Assembly (NCBI GenBank): GCA_936920625.1 | Contig: CAKZHC010000002.1 | Location: 1 to 42,171, forward strand | Source: an uncultured Enterobacteriaceae bacterium | Lineage (GTDB): Bacteria; Pseudomonadota; Gammaproteobacteria; Enterobacterales; Enterobacteriaceae | Length of the DNA: 42,171 nt | Direction of reading: 5' to 3' | Shown here: piece by piece, positions 18,938 through 29,306 of the stretch | Numbering within the stretch: position 1 is the stretch's first letter | Layout of the letters: each line of letters begins with the position of its first letter | Program-made: the position numbers and the translations under genes | Notes under the pieces: generated by a model | What the model saw: the letters and a program-made list of their open reading frames with translations, nothing else | What the model was told of the DNA's origin: nothing | The model's database searches: none

Positions 18938-19327
18938 CTTACCCGCCTGCTTTCGAAATCAAAAAACAGGCGGTCGAAGGAACTCTGCAAACAAACAGAC
19001 GCCCTGAAGCCGGATGACCAAAAAGTCATCTGCCGCTTTGAAGCAGGGACGGCACAGCCTACCTTAGACGCCCTGATTAGGCTGGCTAAAGTGCTGCATG
19101 TGTCGCTGGATCAGCTGGTGTTTGATGAAAACGAGCGCGGCCCCTCTGATGATCTGGCCCTTCAGTTTGAAGCGATCAGCGTAATGCCGGAGGAAGAACG
19201 CCGGATTATCAAAGCATTGCTCGACGGGATGATTTTGAAGTACCAGGCTAAACAGATCACTGAGCGCAGTAACAACGGGTTGCCCCCCGCCGTTACTGCT
19301 GACCACAAGCAACTGACAAGGAGTTAA
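18938..19327 (+). pseudogene. XRE-family regulator, damaged N-terminal helix-turn-helix
   Basis: From CRFEAGTAQPTLDALIRLAKV onward this is the second half of a Cro/C1-type DNA-binding domain, followed by SLDQLVFDENERGP and an acidic helix with EEERRIIKALLDGM. The frame opens at 18938 after TGA at 18935-18937 with no start codon. The part before the FEAG motif is shorter than normal and does not read as the recognition helices. A 78-residue product could start at ATG 19091 and would lack DNA binding. It ends two bases before the symE-like start, an operon-like spacing. The base sequence around 18934-19030 looks like a junction. Confidence 0.6.
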
Positions 19328-19329
19328 TT

Positions 19330-19716
19330 ATGGCTGAGATACATCATAAGCCAGAGACCGCGGCGGCTACAACAAGGGCTTATACCGTCGGGTATGTCCG
19401 CGATTCCCGCACCTTTGAACCCGCTCCCGCCATTACCCTTAAAGGCGGCTGGCTGAAGGCGGCACTGTTTGACACCGGCACACCGGTTAATGTCCGCGTG
19501 CTGCCGGGATGCCTGATTATCACCTTACAGCCACCGCTGCCGGAGCCACCGCCAGAGCCGGACGTGCTCACCACACTGCGCAGGGCCTGTAAAAAACTCT
19601 CCGCACGAAAACAGCAGCAGATCAAGGAGTTTATACAGGTGATTGCCACCCCGCAGAAGCGGCCGCCCCAACCGAAGCCGGGCGAGGTGATATGGCAGGA
19701 ACTGAAGCCACAGTGA
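19330..19716 (+). CDS. SymE-family toxin
   Basis: SymE proteins have an AbrB-like fold and in E. coli form an SOS-induced type I toxin held down by the antisense RNA SymR; RNA cleavage and nucleoid condensation have been proposed as the mode of action. The 128 residues (E. coli about 113) carry the family blocks YTVGYVRDSR, PAITLKGGWLKAALFDTG, LPGCLIITLQPP and KKLSARKQQQIKEFIQVIA, with a Pro-rich linker (PPLPEPPPEPD) longer than in E. coli. AAGGAG stands six bases before the ATG. It follows the XRE remnant by two bases, so control may come from that regulator rather than from antisense RNA. Confidence 0.8.
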   Translation: MAEIHHKPETAAATTRAYTVGYVRDSRTFEPAPAITLKGGWLKAALFDTGTPVNVRVLPGCLIITLQPPLPEPPPEPDVLTTLRRACKKLSARKQQQIKEFIQVIATPQKRPPQPKPGEVIWQELKPQ

Positions 19717-19731
19717 GGCTGTAAAGTAAAG

Positions 19732-19750
19732 TCCCGGCTCTGAGCCGGGA
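19732..19750. terminator. Strong hairpin between symE-like gene and cdiI
   Basis: TCCCGGCTC (19732-19740) and GAGCCGGGA (19742-19750) form a near-perfect GC-rich hairpin between two convergent genes. T-runs are weak on both sides, so a bidirectional terminator is likely but not certain. Confidence 0.55.
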
Positions 19751-19770
19751 TTGATAGAAAAACAACATAA

Positions 19771-19992
19771 TTACCTTATATTAAAAAACCAAAGGACAAA
19801 ACCTGATATAAATCCAACTCCTGCCATCTTTGAATAAAGATAAATATTATCCTTAATGAGATCAATAATATCTATCCCTCCGCTGACCCAATAACCAGCT
19901 ACATGAAAAATAAGGCTCATTGCAAATAATGCAAGAGCACAAGCGCAAGGAAGATAAATCATCAACCATAACGGTTCATTTCTTTTCATCAT
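19771..19992 (-). CDS. cdiI: Probable CdiI immunity protein, two membrane helices
   Basis: A 73-residue protein with two hydrophobic segments, LWLMIYLPCACALALFAMSL (about residues 8-27) and MAGVGFISGFVLWFF (about 56-70). Its ATG at 19990-19992 lies inside the last codons of cdiA, whose stop is at 19976, so the pair overlaps by 17 bases as toxin and immunity genes often do. No sequence family is recognised; the call rests on position and topology. A membrane immunity protein fits a toxin that acts in the inner membrane. The frame is intact although cdiA is broken. Confidence 0.7.
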   Translation of the reverse strand: MMKRNEPLWLMIYLPCACALALFAMSLIFHVAGYWVSGGIDIIDLIKDNIYLYSKMAGVGFISGFVLWFFNIR

Positions 19993-22900
19993 TTTGTACT
20001 TTATTTTTTAATTGGTTTTCAACTCCTTTACTAAAAAATTCTGAAGCAACAGAATCACCCATATTGCCAATCACAGAAGGAACCGAACTTTGAGGCGCTG
20101 GCTTAGTTATCGTCCATACCCCTGTGGGAATCCATTCGTACTGTTTTGAGACAGGATTCAATTTCTTATCAAACGGTACCTTAATGACATTACCTGCCGC
20201 ATAACCCAATGAAGCCCCGGCTTTACTCACTAACGCCGCCATAAACGGGTCATCACCCTTGATTTCTGCCTAGTAATATCCTCCTGCCGCATTCCATGTT
20301 ACTGTCGGGTTGTAGCCCTTACCGGCGGTAATAGCACCAATAACACCTGCGCCGATTACATCCGACAGTTTTACTTCTCCCGTCGTTCCGTACTGAATAC
20401 CCGCACTGGCAACACCAGATACACCGACCGCAATTAACTGCTCTTTCCCTCTGTTAAAAGAATTACTGATAATCGCTTTGCCACCCATCAGCACAACCGG
20501 CCACGATGTCGGCGTCATAACTACCTCTAATACACGGTCTCCTGTCGTGATATTGTCCTTCAGGAATTTAAGATCTGTGCCATTGAGATATTTCACTATT
20601 GCAGCCGCATCGGGATCTTTGAGTTTTTCATCAAAACGAATCTGGAGTGGGTGGGCATCTCTCGCCACATTGGTATTCACATCAATTAACTCTTCCCAGC
20701 TCACACAGGCAACACCGCCGCCAGTGCAGGCTTCCGCGAGTTCTCTGCTGTTTTTATTGCTGATGGCAATATATTTTTCCAGTACCGGCTTACAGTCACC
20801 GCCTGAAGCCTTACAGGCTGACAGCTCCTTATCAAGCTGGCGCGCCTCCTTTTCACTCAGCCAGTTATTCTCCACCGCGTTTTTGCCGGACTGGGCGGCG
20901 GTGACTGCTCCTGAAGTATTACCCGTTATCAGCCCGCCTGCCAGCTGACTCAGAGCACTGACCTGCTGTTTTTCGCTTTCGCTTAACTCGCCTGGCGTTT
21001 TACCGGGGAACAGCCGCTGAGTTATCACCCGTGCGGCCAGCTCGCCACCGCCAGCGCCCAGCCCTCCGGCGACTGCCGACTGTTTATTCAGCTCCGCCGT
21101 TATCGCCCCCAGTATCGCATGGGCCATTGCATTGGCTGCCGCATTATCCTCGCCAATTCGTTTTTTAATTTCCGTTGCCAGATAGGGAGCACCACCACCC
21201 GCCAGTGCGCCTGCCAGGTTGTCACCCGCCAGCGCCGTCAGCACCCCGGTTACTGCCTGCGCGGCTTTCTGAAGATTGCTGCCTGTGCCGAAAGGTCTCA
21301 TCGCTTCGCGGTATTCATCCGTTTTGCGCAGCTCACTGGCATCTTTGCCTCTGTGCTTCTCCTTCGCCGCCTTCAGACCCTCGATATCCCCCTGAGTACG
21401 AATGATATCCATAACCTGACTGCCCACTTCCCCGATTATCTGTATCTGCCTCAGACGGGTCTGTTCTTTCTCCTTGTCGAAAATCGGATTAATGCTGCCA
21501 TTGGCATGTTCGGTATCCCGGCTGAGCTGTGCGGTGTCCTGCTGCTGGCCGGCCTTGTCACGAATAACCAGCGTGCCTTCGCTTACCGCCGCCTTTGTCG
21601 TTCCCTCGTCATGCCCGCTGTTGCCGCCGCCCGTGAGCATCGCGCCGGACATATTAGTCAGAAAATCCTGGCCTGCCGCCCCGCCGCTGCTAAGCAAGCC
21701 GCCACTGTGGCTGGTTTTAAAATCCGCTCTGTTTTGGATGTCAGACCAGCCCAGCGTACCGGTATCGAGCTTATTTTTGTCCGGTGATGCACCAGACGCG
21801 ATGACTGCGCCGTCCAGCTGCGTATGCTCGTTAACCTTGACGTCATAACCACCCTTACCGGCAAACAGCCCGGTCTGCTCCTGAACACTCTGGTAGTTGC
21901 TATGGATATTGTCTTTACCACCACTCAGGCTAACTGACGGGCTGCCCGCCCCAATGGGGATGCCTGCGCCGCTGCTGACATTGGTTTGTGTGGCATCGTA
22001 GCGGTCGCTGTCCTGCTGGCTCTGCATGGCCAGATTACGTCCGACACCGGCAACAATACGTTCACCGCTAACCTGCGCACCTTTGAGTGTGGTATCTCGG
22101 CCACTGCGGATGGTGGTTGTCCTGCCGCTATCTACCGTGGACTCGGTCCAGGTGACGCCGTTGCCATGCTCTCTGCCACGGCCTGCGTTGCTATTCGCAA
22201 ACACATTAATCCCGCTGTTGGCGCCAATACCAATACTCACACCAACAGCACCGCCACTGCTGGTATTATTGCCTTCAATTTTCCGGATATTGGCCGCGCC
22301 AGATAGCAGCAGGTCGTGTTTTGCATCAAGGGTAGTGTTGCCACCTGCCTTAAGCTGACTGCCAGTAATAGCGATATTGCCACTATTTGCTCCGGCGTTT
22401 TTGCCGGTCGCTGTTACCGTCAGGTCATTACCCGCATTGAGTGTTGAACTGGCTACGGTGGTCTGTTCCACGTTCTGGGTTGCGGAAGATTTCTGTTTAC
22501 CCAGTGAGATGCTCACCCCAAAGGCACTACCTTTAGTGGTGTCGCCCAGGCTGATTTGCCCGAGTGCCTGTGCCCCCTGAATGCCAGACAGCGCCGCTTT
22601 GGTGTTGAGCAGCGCTTTCACCCGGCTATCGCTCTCCTTCCTTGCTTCCTGAACTGAGTTGACCGCGCTATTGAGCGCGCTACCAGCCGCCCCCGACAGG
22701 CCTATTGTTAAGCCACTCTGTTTATACTCCGTTTTGTGGTTACTGAGGTTGCGGTCTTCTGCCGCCGTGATGCTGACCTCGTTAGCACTAAGCGCCATGT
22801 TCTGGCCACTTATCAGATCAGAGCCATTAACCACCAGCTTATTGCCAGCCTCCAGACTTAAGCTGCCCTGATTGCTGCCGATAACACTGCCGACGTTACT

Positions 22901-25900
22901 GCGAGTGATGCCGTCATCTTTGTCTTTGATCTCTTTTGTACCGATGGTGATGCCAATGCCGCCAGAGCCCATCAGGCCGGATTCTTTTTCTTTACGCAGA
23001 TGGGTTTCCGCGCGGTTTTCTGTTTCCGCTGCAATATTGAGGTCATGCCCCGCTGAAAGGCTGACATCTCCCTCGCCCGCGACATTACTGCCGCGCACGG
23101 CCAGATCGTTTCCTGCAAGCATCGTCACCGTGTTGCCGCTGAACTGGCTGGCTTGTTTGTTGGTAGCTTCAACTTCATCGTGGGTTTCCAGTGAATAGCT
23201 CGACAGGAAACCTTTGCTGGTTTGCTTACTGTGCTCCGTTAGATGATACGACGATTCCGCCGCACCAGCTGTCAGGTTATGGCCGGCGGTTACGGTTAAA
23301 TCGTCTGCTGCCCTGACCAGCGCCCCGCGGCTGTTGAGGTCGTTGCCTGCTGTAAGCTGCAAATTACCGTTAGCAGAAATCTGACTGCCGATTTCATCCT
23401 GCTGTGTCAGGTAGCGATAGGTATCTTTACCCCAGTTGCCGGTTTCAGTGTGCACGGTTTTCAGCGTACCAAGGTTAAGATCGTTACCCGCGGCAATCAG
23501 CATTGTGCTGTTGTTACCGTTGTTTGCAATTAACGTTGCGTCAAGATTGACGTTGTGGACTCCCTGTAACACCAGCTTGCCCTGATCGTTACTGACATAG
23601 ATTCCCGCTGTACGATCGAGATAACGCTCGTCACTGCCGCGTAGTTCGCTGGCACTGTTGATATCACGCCCGGCATTAAGCAGCAGACTGTTGCCTGCTA
23701 TCAGCGTGCCGCCCGAATTGGTGATGTCGGTACGGGAGCGGATGTCCAGCTCATTACTCTGTATCAGACCGCTGTTAATCAGATTATCTGCCTCAAGCCG
23801 GGTGACCTCACGTCCGGCGATAGAGCCGCTGTTGGTGAGGTTCTGCTTCACCTGCAACTCCACTTCGCCCCCGGAGACCAGCGAACTATTGCCGTCTGCA
23901 TCTCCCTCCCGCACGCGGGTGTAGAGCTGCGGAACCAGCACGCGCTGACTACCACCACCAGGGAGCTGTACGGTCTCTTCCACCAGCCAGACCATATCGG
24001 AGGTGAGCAGTGCCATCTGTTGTGAACTCAGTGCTATGCCCAGCTGCAAATGATACTGGCGGCCAAAGGCGATTCCAGCATCCATCAGAGCCTTATACTG
24101 AGTATTATTATCGTTAAAACCGTTAAGATAGTAGTGGCCGGTCAGATCGATAATCTGGGAACGGATCAGTTTTTGTTCGTAAAAACCATCTCCGAGACGT
24201 TTGAGGACAAGGTTACCATCAGACAACAGCGCATTTTGCATATAGTCCGACCCCAGCCACTGGCGCTTATTGGTGAAGCGCGGGTCGGTTTCAACCAGGT
24301 AACGACTGGTGGACTCCGGATGTACCAGATAAAGGCTGTTGGACGGCAGGCGGATGTCAACACCACTGGTGCGTACCACCGGATCCAGTTGCTGGCCAGT
24401 CATGCCACCGGTGGGCTGACGTACCTGCCATGTCTGGCCTGGCGGGAGCTTAACGGGCTGTTCAGGGCTGAAACTGGCGCTGGTCACCGGTGCCAGCGAG
24501 ACGGCGGTATTGCCACTATGACGGCCACTGATCCGCATTCCGCTGCCCTCGCCCCAGCTGTTTCCTTTCCAGGCCAGCGCGCCAGGGTCAATGGTCAGCT
24601 CAACGACTGGGGGTTTATAGGGGGATCCGTCCTTACCCTGGGATGTTTTCGTACCACCGATACCGAGAGTTTTTTTCTTCTCTTTCTTTGCATACCAGTG
24701 CCATTGCGTGCCGATGTCGGTGATGGTTTTAAGGCCCGGAGTTGCTTTATTGTTCAGCTCGCTAACGCTGGCATAGAGCTGTCTGCCTGCGATAATACGA
24801 CTGTCACTGTTGTTTACCTGTCCGCTATTGATGCTGAGATTTCCCCCGGCGATAATCTGGCCTGGGTTGGTCTCTTTGATGCGCTGTTCGGTAATTATGC
24901 GATTGTAGAAATATTCGTAGAATTCATCACTGGAGCTGCCATTCGGCATTATTGCATCGTGAACACCATATTTGTTGGGATTACTGATTTTGACCCTGCT
25001 CCAGTCATAGCGCGTGGTCTGCCCCGAGAGCACGGCTTCGTGATAATCTTGATCTTCGATCACGACCGTTTTCAGCACGAGTTTGCTGTTCTCGTTATCC
25101 AGCCGGTTCAGGCTGATGCGCATGTTGCCGTCGGATTCGATAGTCGCGTTGCGATTGAGCAGCTCACCGCCCCAGCCGGTCGCGTTAAACGCACTGTCCA
25201 GCCGCCCGCCAATCGCCATAGAACCGAGGCTGTAGATCAGGCCGTGGTCAATATTGCTGACAGACCAGGCACCAATGTCCAGCCTGTCGCGGGCGGCAAT
25301 AGCCGCCGCCCGCCCGTTTTCGGTCTGATTGCTGAGCGTTCCGGTTTGTAGCGCGACATGATCACCGTGGATGCAGCCGCTGCCGATATTGGTCAGCCCG
25401 GAGCTAACGATATGGGTTAGCTTACCGTCTATTAACCCACGGTTAACCAGAGCACCGGAAAGCAGCAGATGGGTTTGTGTGCCACTGGCCTCTGCTCCCC
25501 TCTGATTATTGAGTCGCAGAGCATTGAGCGTCAGGTTACCCCCTGAGCGCAGTAATCCCCGATTGTCTACGCCCCCCTGGGTGGTTAGCGCGAGGTTGCC
25601 GTTGGCAATGACCTGCCGCTGGTTGGTGAAGCCCTAGCGGAGAGTCAGACTTAAATCGCCATCGGAGAGCACGCTGCCGTCACCGCTCAGTGAACCGGCT
25701 TCCAGCGCCAGCGCTTCACCCGCAATTATTTGCCCCACCCGGTTAGTGAGCTTCAGCGCACTGCCGCCCTGAACACTGAGTCGCTTAAGCGCAGAGAGCA
25801 GGCCGCGGCTGTTGTCCAGGCTGCTGTTGCTGTTGAGCGTCAGATTTTCACCTGCCGCTATCCGCCCCTGCTGGTTATCAAGCGTCGCGGCAGTAAGAGT

Positions 25901-28760
25901 AACATTCTGGCCTTCAATGCCGGTGTCGTTATGTCCGGTCTGTCGGTTTATGATGCGCTGCGCCAGCAATGTTGCGGTAGTATTAGCGCGAATTACCCCC
26001 AGCGTATTATCGATGACGGAGTTCGGGGCATTTATTGCCAGATCATTTAGAGATTGTAGCTGGCCCTCACGATTATCTACATTGCCGCTGGTTAGCTGTA
26101 TTGCCCCGCCGGAGGTCAGTTCGCCGTGACGGTTATCTACAGTTTGCCCCTGAGTATCGAGAAGAAGTTCACCTGCACCTGTCAACAGGCCATCCTGGTT
26201 ATTGAGCACACCAGAATTCAGACTCAGAGTGCCGCCCGAGCTGAGTTTTCCCTGCTGATTGATAACAGCATTACCCTTGCTGTTCATCACCAAGTTGCCG
26301 GCAATCTTTAATACTCCCTCTGAGTTGTTGAAGGTTCCTGAGTGAATCTGCCAGTCCTGGTTACCGGTTATGGTGCCATTGCGATTGATCACCTCCTGCA
26401 TGTTAAGCGTGGCCCCTTTTTCTGCCATGATGACACCCAGAGTGTTATCCAGTGCGCCGATGTCGAAAGAGAGTGCCCCCAGGCTGATTATCCCGTTGTG
26501 CTCGCCACTATCATGGTTGCTAAGCGCCATTCCATCAGTGTTGAGGCGCATATCCGACCCCGACTGCAACAAACCGCTGTCGTTATTCAATGCGCCACTG
26601 TCAATATTCAATTTGTCGGTGGCAGCAATGGTGCCCTGCTGATTGTTGAGAGCGGCATGATCGAGCGACAACGCAATTTCCCTGCCAACCAGTTCTCCTT
26701 CCTGATTATCGAGACCGGAGGATAGGAGGCTGATATCATGACCGGCTTCAATCCGCCCTTTGTGGTTAGTGAACTCACTACCAGTCACCAGCCCGGCTCT
26801 GCCCTGCGAGGCTGAAACCAGTCCACCTGCACTGTTGTTAATCAGCCCGGCTTCCAGGTCCAGGTCACTGGCAGAGATCAACTGACCGCTACGATTATCC
26901 AGTATGGCGTTGAGATTTCCACTCTGCGCCGCAATCACCTGCCCGCCCCGGTTATCCATAGCAGCCGCCCGGAGCATAATATCGCCGTTGCCTGCTAGGC
27001 TGCCACCCCGGTTATCTACGCTGCCTTGTACCATCAGGGACATTACCCCGGAGCCAGTCTGCACCATCTGTCCGCCCCGGTGAGCCAAGGCATCTGCCTC
27101 GAGCCGGATATGCTGAGCTGAGGTAGTCGCATTATTCAGTTGCAGGTCACGGCCATCGATAAGCAGATTTCCGGCGGAAAGCATTTTGCTATCGTCACCT
27201 TTTACTGCATCACCGCTGACAGAAAATGCCCCCTGACCTGTGTGGATAATGCTGCCCTGCTGGTTATCAATTTCCCCTGCGCTTAATGTCATGTTCCTGC
27301 TGTTGCTGGCAATGCGACCTTCCCGGTTGTTGAGGATTCCTGTTGGTGCAATAACCATATCCGCATCACCTGACTGGGTGATACTGCCTTTCTGGTTACT
27401 GACATCGTGTGCACCGAGGACGATGCGCTGCCCGCTCAGGCTGCCATCATCGTTAATTATGCGCTGGCGGCTATTCAAACGCAGATTATAGCGTGCTTCC
27501 AGTTGTGCCCCGGTATGATTCAGGTCGCCATCCTGAGCATCGAACACCACGTCTGCCGTCAGCCAGCAGGCCTGCCGCCAGAATACTGCCTTTTGTGCTG
27601 GTTAGCCTGCCAGCACTGATGCTGATATCACCTGACGCTGCCATTAGGCCAGAATGCCGGACATCACCGGTGCTTTTTACAGTTGAATTGCCTCCGGCAA
27701 ATAATTTACCGCTGTTGATCACCTCATTGCCAGCAAGCCTGGTATCACTGCTACTGTTTATGGCCCCGCTGTTCTCAATCCGCCCGTCGACGGTGACAGT
27801 GACCATCCCTGCCTGGGCTGCCAGTTCGCCCGCATTGCGTACGCCAACACCGGTTTCAGTGCCAATCAGGCGGATCCTGCCAGCATACATACCGCCCAGC
27901 TGGGCGACATCCAGCGCAAAACCGGGGCGGGTGGCAGGATCGGCACTTTTAGATTCGATAACCTAGTGCGTCGCGTCTATGCGGTTTGCGCCGGTGGTGA
28001 TGCTAAGCTCTCCGGCCCAGATTCCGGCATTGAGGCTGACTGAACGGGCAATCAGATCAGTGTGATCTGCAAGGCTTGCGTCCATTCCCCGGCCCTGTAT
28101 TACAATCTCACCACGCTCAACGTCATAACCTGCGATTGTGTCATTTTTAAGCAGTACATTACCGGTTGTCATCGTGGCCCGGCTGGCGTTGATAAAACCA
28201 CAGCCATCACAGGTAATGCCTGACGGACTGGCGATGATGACCTGCGCTTTTCTGCCCGCCACTTCAATAAACCCGTTAAACCTGCTGGGGTCGCGGGAAT
28301 TTACCTCATTGAGGATGACTCTGGCTTCGCCTCTTGCCATCCACGGGTTGGCGGTTATCATTCCGCCGAGCTTTGTCTGGATACTGGCATGGGAGTTATT
28401 GAGGATGACACCCTTGTTGTCAACACTGAACTGGCTGTAGAGGTTGCGCGATACGCCGCCTGCACTTGGCGTCTGAATATTTACCTGCGGCGTGCCGTTG
28501 GCGCTGCTGATGATAGTAGGCTGCTGGTAGCCCGGCGCACGCCCATCGGCAACAATGGCCGCCTGTGCCGGTATGATGGCGCCCAGCGCCAGCCACAGGG
28601 AGAACTGCAACGCGGTGAGCGTGCAGAAACGTTTTGTCAGGGTGTGGCCGGTTCCGGAGGATCGCCCGCTATTTGCGCGGCCAGATTTGGCAATATCGGC
28701 TGCGACCATCAGCATGCCGCGGGCTTTGTTGTAAACGATACGATAAAGATACTTATTCAT
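19976..28760 (-). pseudogene. cdiA: CdiA-type contact-dependent inhibition exoprotein, interrupted
   Basis: Two-partner-secreted filamentous exoprotein of about 2,930 residues. Start at ATG 28760 with AAGGAC upstream. Parts in order: extended signal (MNKYLYRIVYNKARGMLMVA to PAQAA), TPS domain with the ANPW motif, long FHA repeats rich in DNRGG and NNQQG turns (to about 25600), the central receptor-binding region, a second repeat block, pretoxin region and VENN motif at 20864-20875. About 299 residues follow VENN: DPFMAALVSKAGASLGYAAG and VIGAGVIGAITAG are hydrophobic, suggesting a membrane-active toxin. Lesions: in-frame TAG at 27963-27965, 25634-25636 and 20270-20272, and a one-base shift between about 27550 and 27580. 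The last TAG removes about 98 toxin residues. Confidence 0.88.
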
Positions 28761-28776
28761 AAGTCCGTCCTTGTAT

Positions 28777-29304
28777 TTACTCTTCACTCATCCTGACCGC
28801 CAGAGGGTGAGCTGCGCGCCACTCCCGTGCCTGTAAGGAGCTGATATTTTTCCCATGAAAATTAATTACGCGCTTACCGCGCTCTTCCCCACGATGCCAG
28901 AGCGAGCGGAAGCAGTCGTCGGGAAACAGAGCAGACGTGACAATACGGCGCATTGCAGCGCTGAGCCCAAAGGGGGCGATAAAATCACGTATCCACAGAC
29001 GATTACCGCTGGCCCACTCATCATCCTGCGTGAGGATGTGGGGTTGAGTGAGGTAACGGTGTTCAGCCTTCACATCGAGCCACATCCAGCTCAGATAAAG
29101 CACCGGTCGATCATTATGGCTGGTAATGGCGTACTGTTGGCGTTTAATGGCTGGCAACAGCACTGTCGGCAGTGCGTATAACGGAAAATCGCGATGCTGG
29201 CCTGAGTGCATCCAGAGCCAGACGGCCGCGCCAAGTACTTCTGCCTCACTCATCTCGCTACCAGTCAGCACTGGTGCCTGCAAACGATAGTCATCCATCC
29301 ACAT
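28777..29304 (-). CDS. cdiC: HlyC-like lysine acyltransferase (CdiC)
   Basis: Member of the RTX toxin-activating acyltransferase family, which attaches fatty acyl chains from acyl-ACP to lysines of the partner toxin before export. The 175 residues follow E. coli HlyC: EVLGAAVWLWMHSGQHRDFP carries the Ser34-x-x-His37 motif (HlyC Ser20, His23), AIKRQQYAI and VLYLSWMWLD follow, and WASGNRLWIRDFIAPFG carries Asp107 (HlyC Asp92). The start is two bases after the cdiB stop and the stop lies just upstream of cdiA, matching the cdiBCAI order seen in some E. coli loci. Its target is presumably CdiA. Confidence 0.88.
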   Translation of the reverse strand: MWMDDYRLQAPVLTGSEMSEAEVLGAAVWLWMHSGQHRDFPLYALPTVLLPAIKRQQYAITSHNDRPVLYLSWMWLDVKAEHRYLTQPHILTQDDEWASGNRLWIRDFIAPFGLSAAMRRIVTSALFPDDCFRSLWHRGEERGKRVINFHGKNISSLQAREWRAAHPLAVRMSEE

Positions 29305-29306
29305 AA

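Noticed and set aside
24050..25351. A 433-residue plus-strand open frame inside cdiA
   Set aside because: It lies antisense to the cdiA frame, with no ribosome binding site or family resemblance. Long shadow frames are common opposite repeat-rich exoprotein genes.
6312..28760. A genome-wide reassignment of TAG, suggested by in-frame TAG in dinB and three times in cdiA
   Set aside because: Intact genes in the same window end with TAG (proA at 458, mltD at 36098), and both interrupted genes also carry frameshifts. Ordinary decay is simpler; only local suppression is left as an open question.
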